Shown here one piece after another: positions 43,001 to 57,000 of a DNA stretch of 64,000 bases (positions are counted from its first letter, which is position 1; every line of letters begins with the position of its first letter). Under the pieces are notes generated by a model that had not been told where the DNA came from, made no database searches, and saw nothing but the letters and a program-made list of their open reading frames with translations. Source of the stretch: Prunus persica (Eukaryota > Streptophyta > Magnoliopsida > Rosales > Rosaceae). The DNA is taken from NCBI RefSeq assembly GCF_000346465.2, contig NC_034011.1:1712915-1776914 (forward strand), in the 5' to 3' direction. Made by a program: the position numbers and the translations under genes.

Positions 43001-45605
43001 ACATTACTGTTGCCTGATTAATCTGTTTGTATTTGACAGGGGCCCTTCTCTTGTGTCATCTCTGAAGGATTCTTCGCTTCACAGTTCTCTAAGACAACCT
43101 GCCTTTGATCTTATACAAACTATCATGGTGTCTGATGCTGCTGTGTTAATAAGCTCAGTGTTGAATACCCACCCAACCGTGGGTTCTGAAAGAAGCATGT
43201 CTTATGAGTTGAATGATGAAGATGATGAGGGGCTTCCATTTTCTGTGGATGCTGAAGAGAAGGATAATAGTTCATGGAGTGAATTTAGCATTCAAAGTAA
43301 AATTACATCTCGGGAATTTGGAGAGTGGATGTGCATTCCAATGTTATGGATTGATGTCCTTGTTGACATCAATCCATCAATTCTTCCTATATCGTTTTCC
43401 AAGGCTGTTTTCTGGGCACGATCTCGTTTTCCTATGGTAGAACCTGAGACTGGTGCAGAAAGTGCTCTTCCAGTCAAAACCTGGCTTTCATCCTTAGCTA
43501 CAGAAATATCTTCAACCTTTGGGTGGAAGGTCCCCACTGGTTCTGATGATGGTGGAGATGGGAAGGAGTCAAAAAACTCAATTAAAGTCTCAACAATGTC
43601 TCTTCCTTTAATACGAACATTCAACAGGTTATTTTCGTTCCATTCATTCTTCTTACCTTTGTTACTTATGTTATAGAAATGCTGCTATATTTTTCAGTTT
43701 ATGTGCTACAGCTTCCATTTTGTGCATACTTTGTTCCTGGTGGACTTTGTGGGTCTTTTAGTACTAACATGGTGGTGTGTTACAGGTTAACATCACATTT
43801 TCTGGTTCATGTGGGGCAGGGGGAACTTCGTAAACAGTGGACATGGGAGCCAAGGATGGGTGAAAGCTTGTTCCTTTCACTTATAGATCCCAATGATGTA
43901 ATTATTGGATTCCAACAGTTATTTATACTATTTATACTTTAGCCCAGAAAACATATATTTATAGCTTAGATGCCCACTTAATTGGACCTCATAATGTTAT
44001 CATTCAATTTTACTTATTGTTTGCATCTTCTATTGTGTCTGTTTTAATTTTTTTGTATTGCATTAATCTCTATGTGATGCAGAATGTGAGGAAATTTGGC
44101 AAGTGCATCGTGGAACAGGTTTCCAATACACAGGGTCTTTCTAGTAGTTTGAAGTTCCTATGTTCTTATGGATCTTCATTGTCTGCTGTCCTTTTGGGCT
44201 TGAGACATGCTGTGAAACTGGTAATACTTTTGCTTCATCAAATTTCTTGAAAATTGAAACTACTGATATATAGCAGCAGCATTTAGTTCACGTATCTGTT
44301 CCGTTAGTCTAGTATATAACTAGGTGCATCTGTACATGTGTTCAATTTTAAGTCAACTAATTAGCTTGATTTGTAATTTCGATAAACTTATCTGTTTGAT
44401 GGTGAATTTATAATTACAATAAACTTATACGTTGATGGACACTCATTTTATTTGACCTCTAAAAAGAGGCCCAAGTTTCGTGCCATCTCTCTGATCCGTA
44501 TTTTATTTAATTGTCAGTTTCTTGATTAGTTAAAAGAGGCTATAAGTGTCCTGACCTACTATGTTTAGATAAACAGGCATGCTAATTTTAATTAGAATGT
44601 GTGAGTGAGCTTTGGGATAGAGTTAAGTACTGGGCAGCGTTGTGGGCTTCGGTTACAAAAGAGTTTAAAGACTACTCTTATTCCACTATTATGAGGGATA
44701 TGGCAGCTTCGGTTAACTGAGGGGTGGGGGGTGTGTTGTTCTGTGGTTTTTCGGTTGTGTTCCTCCCTGTTAGCTTGGGAGGGTTTGGTGCTGTTTTTTT
44801 CTCTGTTTGTTTTTGTTTCTTCGGTGGTGGTTGCCTTTTCCACCTCCGTGTTCTTTTCCTCTCGTCAGGAAACTGGTCACAGATAGAGAAAGAACGTATG
44901 GGTCCATGTTTAATGGGTAGAACATAAGTTCTGAAATGCTGGTAGTGTGTATTACCAGTGTTACAGTCATTAAGTTTTACAGAATAGTTATCCTTATTGT
45001 GATATCCTTTGCTTCTGTTCTTTTTCTACTACAGTTCATTTCAATTTTTCAGGTCCAACTGGATACTGTTATATTAAAGTTTCAGACCCTACATCATTTT
45101 TTCTTTGTTCTTCGGAGATTACTTATTGACGGGGATTCACGTGCTGCGGACTTTCCAGAACCTGACCACTTAAATACAACGAAGTTTTCTTCCCAAGGTG
45201 GATTTCTTAGGCAGCCAGTCTTTGATTCCTCACCTGTCAATGTCAATGGCCATCCGTCAAATGTTGACTCAAATTTACTGGAAAGATTTTATTACTTGCT
45301 ATCAGAAACTGCATGGCCTTCCGTCTGCAGGTGCTTATTAGAAGGAAAAGCATTTATTGATTACAGTGTTTGTCAGGTAGTGTTTCTAATTGTGAATGAC
45401 AAGTCTATTTTGGTTATTCGCATAGTGAAGACAACTTCTTGGTGTTGTACATATGGGTACTGGTAGCATTTTTTTTCCTTGGGGTGGGCTGTGGGGTAAC
45501 TTATTAGATGAAGTAACATACTTGGTGTTGTACTTATGGGTACTGGTAGCATTTTTTTCCTTGGGGTGGGCTGTGGGGTAACTTATTAGATGAAGTAACA
45601 TACTT

Positions 45606-45662
<57 letters not shown>

Positions 45663-48600
45663 ATGGTTGTGTGCACCTGAGTATTGTTTTTATGTGCAGT
45701 TTTAGTTTTTAGTGATTTTTGGAACTATATGAGTTCAACAATTCCTACAAAAAGGAAGGAAAAGTGGATCTCAGCTTCTTTGATGCGTTATATCTGGGTT
45801 CTACTAAGCTGGAATTCTTATTATTTTTACTTACATTTTGTTTCAGATGACTTGTGTCCGAATACTTGAGATCCTCCCTTGTGTGTTTGAAAATATATAC
45901 TGTTTATGTCATAAACAGTCTGGATTTTCTGGAACAAAGGAAAATACACATGACTTCTCATGGCTTCATGATTTTATGGATTGGGGAAAGTCATCACTTA
46001 AAACTGTGGTCGTATACTGGCAACGAACAATCACCTCCTTGCTGAAATTGCTAAAAGGGTTTTGCAACAGTTCTATCACATCAACAATCGGCACCATTGA
46101 AAATCTAATTTCATCCGGTGAGCTTTCCATATTGATATACGTTGATGCAAAAAAAAACATTACTATCTTGCAATGAGCACCTGACCCCCTTCTCTTCTGT
46201 TGAAGCAGTGACCATTTTTCACTATTGGAACTAACAGTGTTTTTATGTTTTGTGCCTTCTTAAATCTAGATTGCGTTTCCATGGATCAATTGATGGAACA
46301 AGTGGCACTCCTTTCAGTTTCTTTATCCAAGGAAGCCTCTTCTAGTGTGGGAAAGACCGACCTCTGTTCAAAAGCTTTGTTTCCCAAAGGGTTATCTTTT
46401 GAGAAGAAGTATTCAGCTCCAGTTATGCAGCCCTTGCCAATCAAGGAACCAGATGTTCAAATCCTGCACTCACCATTGGTCGATAACAGAAAGTGTAGGG
46501 ATGGTATGATTGTCCTTTCTGATGATGAAACTGAAGCAGTTTCACCCAGTGAAGTAATTTTGTCTGATACTAAGATGAGTCCGTGCATGGTGGGTGACAA
46601 GACAATTGCTTGTAGTGCTGATAAAAGTGCTTCTTATACTGAACCTGCGAAGAATATTTCTGGTGCAGACACTTACAAGGATTCTTTCAAGGCCTTCCAG
46701 AAAAGAGATGCTACAGAGGGTTCTGGCCTTGCTTATCAGAAACAGGATTTTGATAGATCAAGAGGAAAAATGCCACATGTTTCTTCGCTCAAATCAAAAG
46801 ATGTAGATAATAGCAGGAAAGAAATAATCCCTGAATGCAGTATAATTGATTCTGAAAAATTCCAGGATAAAATTAATTTGAATAACTCATCTGACGGTGC
46901 TGTCAGTTCCAAAAAGTTGAATCAAGCCTCCAACAATGTGGTCTTGAAAGAAGACAACACTGTGTTGAAACAGATAGTATGTGATGCCAACGACAATTCA
47001 TTAGAGTCTGCTCTCAATTCGGTCAGACCTCAGCAGTCACTTCTGACAAAAACAAGCATTCCTGGTCCTAAGCGACAACTTATTCAGCTTAGATCACCTT
47101 TTCAGAACAGACCTGGTCATTTACAGAGGATGGAAGCTCGAAAAAGGTTCAAGCCGCCAAGGCTTGATGAATGGTATAGACCTATCTTAGAGTTAGATTA
47201 CTTTGCTCTAGTGGGGGTTGCATCTGGAAGTGCAAATGATAACCATAAAGTCGCGAAATTAAAGGAGGTTCCTGTGCAGTTCCATTCACCTGAACAGTAT
47301 GTTGAAATCTTTTGTCCATTGGTTTTGGAGGAGTTTAAAGCACAGTTACATAGTTCATTTCTAGAAATGTCTTCATGGGAAGAGATGTACTTTGGCAGTT
47401 TATCAGTGCTTTCAGTTGAAAGAATTGATGATTTTCATCTTGTACGCTTTTCTCATGATGTCAATGATTCTACAGCATCAAGCAACTTCTCAGAAAACGA
47501 TCTTGTATTGCTAACAAAAGAGCCCCCACAAAAATGTTCGCATGATGTTCACGTGCTTGGGAAGGTATTCCTTCATATTTAGTCATGCAACTAGTAAGTT
47601 TGTTGTGATATTCTTACATGAAAAGTGATTTGTAAGTTTTAATGATGATCAGGATGTTGCTTTGTCTGCTGATGAAGATTAAAAATCTTCTTTGAAAATA
47701 GTAAGAATGAAAAAGAATAGCGAAACATTCTAAAGTTTAATCACTTATGAGCGCCCAAAAGTGTTATCAGGTTTAGAAGAGCTAGATTCACATCTATATG
47801 ATAGAATTTTCTGCTAAATTTTCATTGTAGAAGATAAACTCTGTGAGCAATTCTGGTATGCACACATCTATGCACATCTATATCTTTATATCATGCTAGA
47901 AAACAACTTTCTTTTATATATTTTTTTATGCTAAAATAATCTTTGTGTTTCTCAGGTGGAGAGGCGTGAGAGAGACAATAAGCGAAGGTTAAGTTTACTA
48001 CTCATCAGGTTTTATCTTCTGAATGGTACTTCACGTTTACATCAAGCCAGAAGGAACCTCCTTGAACGTAGTAAATGGCATGCAAGTCGTATTATGAACA
48101 TTACACCTCAACTTCGTGAATTCCAGGCATTATCATCAATAAAGGATATCCCCTTACTTCCAATTATTTTGAAGCCAGTCAATGATTCTTATGATTCTAG
48201 TGAAAGCAAGGAAGTAGATCTGAGTAAACTGTCTCGACCGTTGCAGCAAGTATTGAAGTCATCCTTTAATGAGAGTCAACTTCAGGCTATTAGTATTGCC
48301 ACTGGAACATCTAGGCGGACGAAAGATTTTGAATTATCTCTTATCCAGGGTCCTCCAGGTTTGTGGTTTACCTCGCCTAACTTTCAGAGATCTAAAATAA
48401 TTGATTTATCATTTGTTAATTGGATTTAATTGCATATATCATATATGTAGGTACCGGTAAGACAAGAACTATTGTGGCCATTGTCAGTGCTTTGCTTGCT
48501 TCCCCTTCACAGAAGACAGGTCCTGAAAGAAATACTCTGGCTGGGAGTTCGAAACAAATTTCAGGTCCCAAGATTAACCAGGCTGCTGCCATTGCAAGGG

Positions 48601-51600
48601 CGTGGCAGGATGCAGCCTTGGCTAGACAACTGAATGATGATGTACAAAGGAATACCAAAGCTGTAGAAAGTTACTTGAGAGGAAGGGTGCTCATCTGTGC
48701 TCAATCTAATGCTGCTGTTGATGAGTTAGTGTCAAGGATTTCTAGCCAAGGGCTGTACGGCAGTGATGGAAAGATGCATAAGCCATATCTTGTGAGGGTT
48801 GGAAATGCGAAAACAGTTCATCCAAATTCGCTGCCATTCTTTATTGATACACTTGTCGATCAACGGTTGGCAGATGAGAGGATGAAATTGATTGATGCAA
48901 AGAATGATTTGAGTGTGGATTCTTCAATTGCACTGCGCTCTAATCTAGAAAAGTTAGTCGATCATATTAGATTCTTTGAAGCCAAGCGTGCTAACTTAAA
49001 TGATCAAAATCCTGACCTTAAAAAGTCTTCTGAAGATGATAGCTATAAGGGGGATGATGGGAAGAAAATGTCTGATGCAGAGATAGCTTTCAAGTTAAGA
49101 AAACTTTATGAGCAAAAGAAGCAAATTTATAAGGATCTTAGTACTGTTCAGCAGCAGGAGAAGAAAACTAACGAAGAAATCAGAGGGCTTAAATTTAAAC
49201 TGCGGAAGTCTATACTGAGAGAAGCTGAAATTGTGGTAACTACATTAAGTGGCTGTGGGGGAGACCTTTACGGAGTGTGTTCTGAATCTATGTCAAGTCA
49301 TAAGTTTGGCAGTCCATCTGAACATACTCTTTTTGATGCTGTTGTTATTGATGAAGCTGCTCAAGTAAAGTCTGTCAACTTTTTAATATTAATAACAATA
49401 GTTGTGGATTCTTTCTTTCTTACCTTTTGAGCGTTGCTTGTTGTTACAACAGGCTCTGGAACCTGCTACTCTTATTCCTCTTCAGCTTTTAAAGTCAAAT
49501 GGAACCAAATGTATCATGGTAAGGAGTGTTTAAGTTGATTACATAAGAATTTTCTATTGTTAAGTAGTGCTGAAATTTGAAATTAATGTTAAAGGTTGGC
49601 GATCCAAAGCAACTTCCTGCAACAGTTCTCTCAAATGTTGCCAGTAAATTTTTATATGAGTGCAGCATGTTCGAACGTTTACAAAGAGCAGGGCACCCAG
49701 TTATTATGCTGACCAAACAGGTAGAGTAAAATTACAAGAATTCGCCACCCCTTTCCCATTCTAATGTTATATACATATTGTGTTGGTAAAGATAGCGTTC
49801 CCTTTCAGAAGGAGTGCATGCTATAATATAATGATGTGTTCTGGCCATATTTAGGAGTGTTTTGTTATTGGAACTTGGCCATAAAGTGTACAGTTTCTGC
49901 TGTATATTTTTTATTTTTTTACGTTGGTGCAATGGAAGTGTACAAAAAGATTATTCGGTTGGATTCCAGAAAGCAACCGGGGTCCCATATTAAAGTGGCA
50001 TTTGCTTCGCTCTTATTGGCTGTAACTTGAGTGTTTGTAGGCTTATAAGGATGCTTCATGTCTTTTGACGGTCAATATTTTCCATTTCAAAGGAAGGTAG
50101 TTGTTTAATGTTGCGTAATTTGCGAGTTATAAATATATTTAAATTTTTTTTGTAACCTTTTGCTTTTTACAAGATCATTCATCATTGTTTGCAAACTTCT
50201 TGTATGCTTTCTTCTACTACTGGTGCTGCTACTGCTTCTGAGGTTATTTCTATGTTATTGTTCTATTACTAAATTGTCCACTACTACTGCTGTTACTGCC
50301 ACTGTTACTGTTTCTGAGTGAGGTGCGGTATGACTGTGCTCTTGTTTAGAACCTGAAAAATTTTCTTGCACATTATTATTTGCAGTATAGGATGCACCCA
50401 GAAATATGTCTGTTTCCTTCTTTGCATTTTTATGAGAAGAAGTTGCTGAATGGCGATCACATGTCTAGCAAATCAGCACCATTTCATGAGACTGAAGGTC
50501 TTGGACCTTATCTCTTTTATGATGTTATTGATGGCCGGGAGCTTCGGGGTAAGAATGCTAGTGCCTTGTCCCTGTATAATGAGCATGAAGCTGATGCTGC
50601 AGTTGAATTACTTAGGTTTTTCAAAAAAAGGTATTGAGTCTCCTTTTTCTTAAAATTAAGTTATTGATTGCTTCAAATATTGTATACTGGATACGTTGCC
50701 TAGGTACCCAGACTCCTTCAAGATTAGTTATTGATTTTTGGGTGATTGCTTATATAGTGGATATGTTGCTTAGGTACCCTTCTGAATTTCTTGGTGGAAG
50801 AATTGGCATCATAACTCCATATAAGTGTCAGCTCTCGCTGTTGCGCTCTCGTTTTTCTAGTGCATTTGGATCTTCTACCTTAGATGAAATGGAACTTAAT
50901 ACTATTGATGGCTTCCAAGGTCGGGAGGTTGATATATTGATACTTTCCACTGTTAGAGCAGCAGAGGCACCTGGAAGGAACTCCAGCAGTATTGGGTTTG
51001 TTGCTGATGTGAGACGGATGAATGTTGCTTTGACAAGAGCCAAATTCTCACTTTGGATTTTGGGTAATGCGAGGACTTTGCAGACAAATGAAAACTGGAC
51101 TGCTCTTGTAAAAGATGCTCAAAAAAGAAATTTGGTTATAACAGCTGAAAAGCCGTACAAGGACATGTTCAAAACAGCTTCCGAGAAAAAAATTGGTACT
51201 GATTCATTAGAGCCACAACGTGTTCAAAAGATTAAAGATACAAGTCATCAGCATGCAAGAAAAAGTGAACGCAGTGCAAAGGAAACACTTGAAAGAAAAA
51301 CAAAACATATTGATCACGTTGCGCAGAGTAAAAGAAGGCCTAATGGAGGTGAAACAGATTTTTCAGCAACTAAAGAAGAAACTAGAATAAAAAAAGTAAG
51401 TGCTAGAGACGAACCTGATTTACCAGTGAAGGACGGCCTTTCTACTGATGCCATTCCAGATGGCCACAATAAAATTTCCAAGGAGGTGAAGTCAGCAATG
51501 TCAAGGGATCATGCTACAGATGGTGAAAGTAAAGATAAAGAAAGCAGAAAAAAGAGAAAAGTTAAATTTGAAACTTCGAAAAGGGATGCAGATAACTCTG

Positions 51601-51944
51601 AACAAAGAACAGATGATGGTAGATCTATGAAATCACAAGAATCAAAAAGGGCTAAGAGAGATTCTGAGGGTGACAGAAGCCAGACAAATCAAGTTTCAGC
51701 TCCTGCAAATCAAACTAAGGATGCAAGTGACGGAGTTAGAGCTTCAAATCAAGCTGGAACTTCTCAAGATTTAATTGCAAAAAGGAAAAAACAGCGCGAA
51801 GCTGTTGATGCTATTCTTTACTCAGCTCTTATTCCTTCAAAGAAGTCTGAAACATCAATGAAACCCGTGCCTTCTAAAAGACCTCTATCCTCTTCCTCAA
51901 CTGCAAGTGGTGGTATAAGACCACCCAAGACAAGGAAAGATTAG
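37634..51944 (+). CDS. SEN1/senataxin-like SF1 helicase, 2329 aa, 21 exons
   Basis: Upf1-like RNA/DNA helicase of the Sen1 group, expected nuclear, acting on R-loops and transcription termination. Exons: 37634-37764, 38673-39057, 40933-41049, 41154-41233, 41618-41764, 41857-42005, 42096-42226, 42364-42486, 42627-42700, 43040-43627, 43786-43897, 44083-44220, 45053-45376, 45847-46117, 46270-47564, 47956-48358, 48451-49364, 49453-49518, 49595-49720, 50386-50630 and 50774-51944. They sum to 2330 codons with the stop. The N-terminal Sen1-type helical region (HIWCGSWDIMGPLLETFYNY) leads to a Ser/Lys-rich linker. The helicase core has Walker A GPPGTGKT (1487-1494, split by an intron), DEAAQ (1790-1794), GDPKQLP (1818-1824), YRMHPE (1859), TIDGFQGREVDI and NVALTRAK. 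The C-terminal tail is charged with an SV40-like RKKRKVK signal. The intron after exon 7 uses a GC donor. Confidence 0.92.
39058..40932. other. Large intron 2 of the SEN1-like gene with insert-like sequence and CT microsatellite
   Basis: A 1.9-kb intron. A (CT)n run occupies 40017-40069. The stretch 39690-39930 and a piece near 40755-40800 both contain TTTCCGTGA/ATATTTCC-like segments that suggest a decayed repeat insertion. ORFs here (40421-40834) show no domain. Confidence 0.45.
40017..40069. repeat. (CT)n microsatellite
   Basis: About 26 uninterrupted CT dinucleotides inside intron 2 of the SEN1-like gene. Confidence 0.95.
45438..45603. repeat. 83-bp tandem duplication in SEN1-like intron 13
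   Basis: CTTGGTGTTGTAC...AAGTAACATA occurs at 45438-45520 and 45521-45603 with about two differences (ACATATGG/ACTTATGG and a T-run length). The low divergence indicates a recent event. It adjoins the microsatellite that follows. Confidence 0.9.
45609..45658. repeat. (CT)n microsatellite
   Basis: 25 CT units in intron 13 of the SEN1-like gene. Confidence 0.95.
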
Positions 51945-54900
51945 CTTGTCTGTTGTTATCTAGGTATGATATGTTTCTTCTAGCATGGCACCTATATTTT
52001 ACTGCAAGTTAACATTATAAATTTGATCATGGTTGTTAACGTATGTCAATTGAAACTGCATTCTTGGTTGTCAATGTTTTGTACAGGTTTGCGGTGTTTG
52101 TTTGGCTAGCATCCTCAACCAGTGAACTTCCTCGCACAGCACCAACGCTACCTGCTCGTCGTGGATTGGAGCCTAAGTTTTCCATTCATCTTTTTGAGAA
52201 TGAGATGGAGAACCTGTAAGTTGTTGCAGACTGCAATTGGAGAACCAAAAGCAGGAGACGGGTTCCGATGTGAACTAGCTTCACCTGAAATTTTCTGGTA
52301 GGGGGTTTGTATGCCATGTGTAAAGTTTTTTGATTGGTGTACCACAATAGATTAGTTAGCATCCTTTCTATGGTTTTCCTTAGATCATGTGTATATAATG
52401 TCAGTTGATGTAAATACTAGTCATTTTGCTTTTCTCAGTTCAAAATTTTCGTATGCTTAAAGAAACATCAATTCTATAATCTTCCTCCCTTTCAATCTTC
52501 AAACTCATTTTCACTTAGTATATATAATATACATGCATCTCTACCAGAAGATTCAGTGTTCATCCTCTTGTATCAATCCACCAGGCATGTGACGTGGCAT
52601 CATCCCTTAACCCTGTATTTTCCAATGATCCATTGCTCCAACCAATTCCTTGTAGCCCTAGTTTTTGCCAACCCCACAAGTTCCATATTAAAATATCATT
52701 TACCAACCTCGTCATCTCATCAACCTACCAGCTTTACGATGACAATTATTCTATGTTGCATAAGATAGCTCATCATTTGGATCATAATGGCTGTTACTTG
52801 TAAGCGCCTCCATCATCACATTCTGGAATTGACCTTAAATCTCTCCGCCATTATCGACTGTATTTCCATGCTTGTTTGTCACATAAGAGAGTCATGTTAC
52901 ATGCAAAAAAAAAAGTCAACAATAATTTTTGCCAACCCGCACATGACACCAGTAAGTGTTAGAACCCACAACCTCACACCCTCTGTCTCAGACTTATTGG
53001 GGAGAGGGGGTCGATATTAAATTTGGTCCAAAACCAAATGTAGGTCTAATTGTAATATTAGAGAAATGAATCAGATCCTACAATCATTGCCTCGGCATAT
53101 GCCATATCCTCTCATCTCATGCAACAACCATGCAATGATATATCCACATGCAACTAAGATAATGAGAGTAGTTGGGTTTGATATTTACGAAAAACCAATT
53201 TTTTGGATGAGTGGTCTCACACGAGTGTGGCGATTTTTAGTTGTTGATGTATGTGGGATTCATATTATATAAATGATCAAGAGTTATCCAACATGCATCA
53301 ACTGTTGAAAATCCGTAGCAAAGTTCATTTGCCAAAAGAAGCATGAGTTTTGTAAACCTCAAGCTATTCAAGAAACTGAAATGTTACTGAACGCTAAGCC
53401 AAATATAGAAGCAACTTTTGAAAGGGGTTAGGAAAATGGAGGTACGACAAGATGCATGCATCTATACACATACATATGGTCAACCAAACTGATCTAATTG
53501 TGTATTCTTATACAATGATGATTAGTCTAAAAACAGTATTCTTAGACAATGATTAATGAAGATGGTGGTCACTGATTTGTTCAACAAGTTGTATAATTGA
53601 TTCATATATATTAATTCATGCACTTTTTTTTTTTTTTCTAGGTCACCATTATTGTCGAAGTGTCAACCTTTTTGGGTGTGCGATGAAGGGTTCACAAACC
53701 GATGCATTTGCTACAAATTTTCTTTGTTTAAATCTTATTGCTGAAGCAATCTTACCCACCACAGGAAATCATGCGGAGATCCACATGCCTTGATGCAATT
53801 GGGTAATAAATCAGAGAGGGAAATTCATCACGTCACATATCACAAAGAATAGTTTTTGAGACGCCTAACGTTCAGATGTAGAAATCTTATATTCTCTTTC
53901 CTCTGCGCGGCGGTGTTCCTCTCTCTCAACCCAAAGCTATTTGTCCATCAAGGAATGGTTTCCACATGGTGATATGTTATGACACTCCTTAGTTAGCACA
54001 CCTTATTTTTTTCTTTTTGGAACTGACAATGCTTTGGCATCTATTTTGTGCAATGATTTTTTAGCATCTTAACGGTCAATTAGAACTATTATAATTAAAT
54101 AGAATTATGATTCACGGTTCTTATTCTAGTGATATTTCTCTTCTTAAATTTAAGAACACAAAGTTTGAGTTCTTCACTTTTGTTGATTAAAAAAAAAAAT
54201 AATAATTTTGTTCGACTGTGCACTCATAATTGGCGCTGGCAGCCTAACAAATTAGGTGTAATAAATTAAGTTAAGAAGTGTAAGTTTCTGTTTTTCCTAT
54301 ATACAATATCGATAAAATCATATCGATGAACTTGCCAATTATTTGGTAAATAAGCAATTGAGGGGATATCGAAATAATACTTATACGTCATCTATGTCAT
54401 GTAGAAATAATACTTACATTGAACTTATATTCGAACAAATGACTTATGACTCAAGTGGTAAAAAAAAATCATACTTTCACTCATAGTTATCTCCTTTGTG
54501 TAAAGAAAAAAAAGAGAAGGTAAGTTTACATAAATAATGTTCTTGGGAAGAATGTAATATTACAAGCATTATGCGCATAACAAATTTTTCTTTTCTAATA
54601 TTTTTGTCAGAGGCCATACCAATTGTAGTGGGAACTTCATCATTTGTTTACTTTTATCATGAGAAAAAAAAGGCATGATTGGAAAGGGCCCATAAAGATA
54701 CGCTAAATTAATAATGGTTTTGAAAACATGTATATATTAGTGGTACAACAATATATATGATTGGAGGGCCCCATTAGGATCTGCTAGCTTCCGAAAATTC
54801 TGAAGAATCACACATTAATGGAATTGAGATATGCATATATTACACGCAAAATTGAGTGAGTCAGAGACACCAGATTTTGTTATTTTGTTCACAGTTTGTG

Positions 54901-55952
54901 AGAGACCCCGTTCAGCTCACTTGGTTTCTTTTTATTCCATGCAAGCCTGCATGCAACAGACGATATATCCATTCTATCTGCTGCCTTAATTTGAAGAAAA
55001 TTTGAGAAAGACCTGACCCCTCCCCACATGATCTCTTTCATCTCCTTCCGCAGTGCTTGGAGATGCACCTCTTCTGGCCCATATTTTGTCTGCATCAATT
55101 ATTAGCGTTTGCTTTGCATGCATGCATATGCATTCTCGCTTAGAGAAACTAATTCTATATCGTATTTCCATTTTTGAGAGCTGATATATCCACTTCATAC
55201 GAAACTTTCTATACCCTTCTGTACATTTATATGCATTCAGTGACGGAATTAGGGTTTCATGTAAAAGAATGCGTTTCACAGAAAAAAGTTAGAGAGCTTA
55301 TAATATAGGTGATAAATTCTTAACTCATTGTCCAAATTTACGTATCGAATAGCGTTAATGTACCCAAATATGCTATTAGTAAGTGGATGCACTATAACTA
55401 AGGTATGTGTAGCCTGTTTTCACACGTATGCACAAAGAGATTCTATATTTATTTATTTGATTTCTTAATTTGTTTAAATAACGTCCAAAACCAAGGGGGC
55501 TCATGTCATGTGATCATCAGGAAACAAAGAAAAGTTAAAACTAGATCGATCAAACCTCTCTGAAAAGCCATAAGTAAAACCCAATCGAAGTACGGACTTT
55601 GTGCTCCTTCATCATGTGCATTGCAATCATCCAGTGTTTAAGATAATGAAAGACACCTATCCCAATATCTAGATAATAACCAAAACCAGAACCCAATTAA
55701 AGAACCCTCTACATCTAATTGTACGATTGTCCATCTCCTTTGACCTTTGACCAAATAATTAGTGTCCATTATTACTTCCTATTTTAATACATGTTGGTTG
55801 CATGACCCATAGTTTCTTTCCCTATTTCTTAATTGGTACACTTAATGATTTAAATAGGATCCATTCCATATAATAGTCGGAGTTCACTTGTCAATATTGA
55901 AGTATTTTAAATAATTTAATTTACGAGGAGATTCGAATTTGAGTGTAAGGAC
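51945..55952. other. Long intergenic region; possible small unrecognised exon on the minus strand
   Basis: The 3' UTR of the helicase gene probably extends through 52000-52450. The rest is AT-rich, without recognised genes. One ORF on the minus strand, 55090-54889, looks more gene-like than its surroundings: an acceptor-like TGATGCAG precedes TKYGPEEVHLQALRKEMKE and the frame stays open for 66 codons to a TGA, but no domain or partner exon could be recognised. Confidence that it is a gene is low. Confidence 0.3.
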
Positions 55953-55969
55953 TACTACAAAAAGTGAAA

Positions 55970-57000
55970 AAGACGACCAGAAAACAACGACGGTCTAAGT
56001 GAAAACCGTCGTGGTTTATAAAAAGACGACGGTTCTAAAAACACCGTCGTGTAATACAACCTTAGACAACTAAAAAATGGAGTTTCAAATGGCTGTTCAA
56101 AAACAACGACGTACATAATTAAACAACCGACGTCTATTTGAAACAGATTTCCTCAGTGTAAAATCAATGCCAACAAAGAACGGCAGAAGTTATGAATCGA
56201 CCGACGTAGAAAGTAAAGACGACGATTTCAATAAAAACTGCCGTTTTTACTCATAAAATAACACGACGAGGTTTTCGTATAAGACGCCGTATAATTACAA
56301 ACAAATCCACGGCTTTAAAATACAAAATATCGCCGTATTAAATTAATTTACAACGACGGAAAATATAAATATATCGACGTCATTCTCGTATAGTTCTACT
56401 ACGTTATCTTTAAATCGTACAATAAAATTTATCGTCGTATTTATTCATTTTATACGTCGTACCTTTAATTTTAACGGTCGTCTTAATAAGAATTTTTGTT
56501 AACAATTTTTTTCTTTGATTTTCTTATCCTACGTCGGTAGATCTACTTAATGACAAGAATTGAAATAACCACGACGGTTTATATAGAACACCGCCGACAT
56601 AATCAGTTTTGTCTGAGATCCCAAGGGTTACGAAATCTTACCAGATGGAACTCTGTTCCACATCATAATCTTAACAGATGACACAGATTTGCAAATATTG
56701 CGTCGTGTTAGTTTACAAATTCTAGAACATTAATTTCCCTCATTTTAAATTTCCTCGGGAAAGAAAAATCTATTTATCACGCTTTGGAATTGAAAACTAA
56801 AACTGAAAGAATACGGGAAAAAAAACTCCATTTATAATTTAAAATTAAAATCCACGTCGGTTGTAGTACACTTAACGACGTTTAACAAAATAATCTACGT
56901 CGGTAATTATAAATCTACCGCCATCGTAACTTAATATAGACGACGAGAAAAGACGACGGTAGAACAGAAAACCGCCGTTGTTTCAGTTTCTTTAACATAT
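55970..57000. repeat. Left subterminal array of ACGACGG/ACGTCGG motifs
   Basis: Dozens of 7-9-bp motifs in both orientations (ACGACGGT, ACCGTCGT, ACGTCGG, CCGACGT, GCCGTAT-like) at 15-40-bp spacing in AT-rich DNA. Nearby opposed copies form short palindromes (for example AACGACGG...CCGTCGTG near 55988-56015). CACTA subterminal arrays bind the element-encoded TNPA-type protein; here that role is inferred. Confidence 0.75.
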
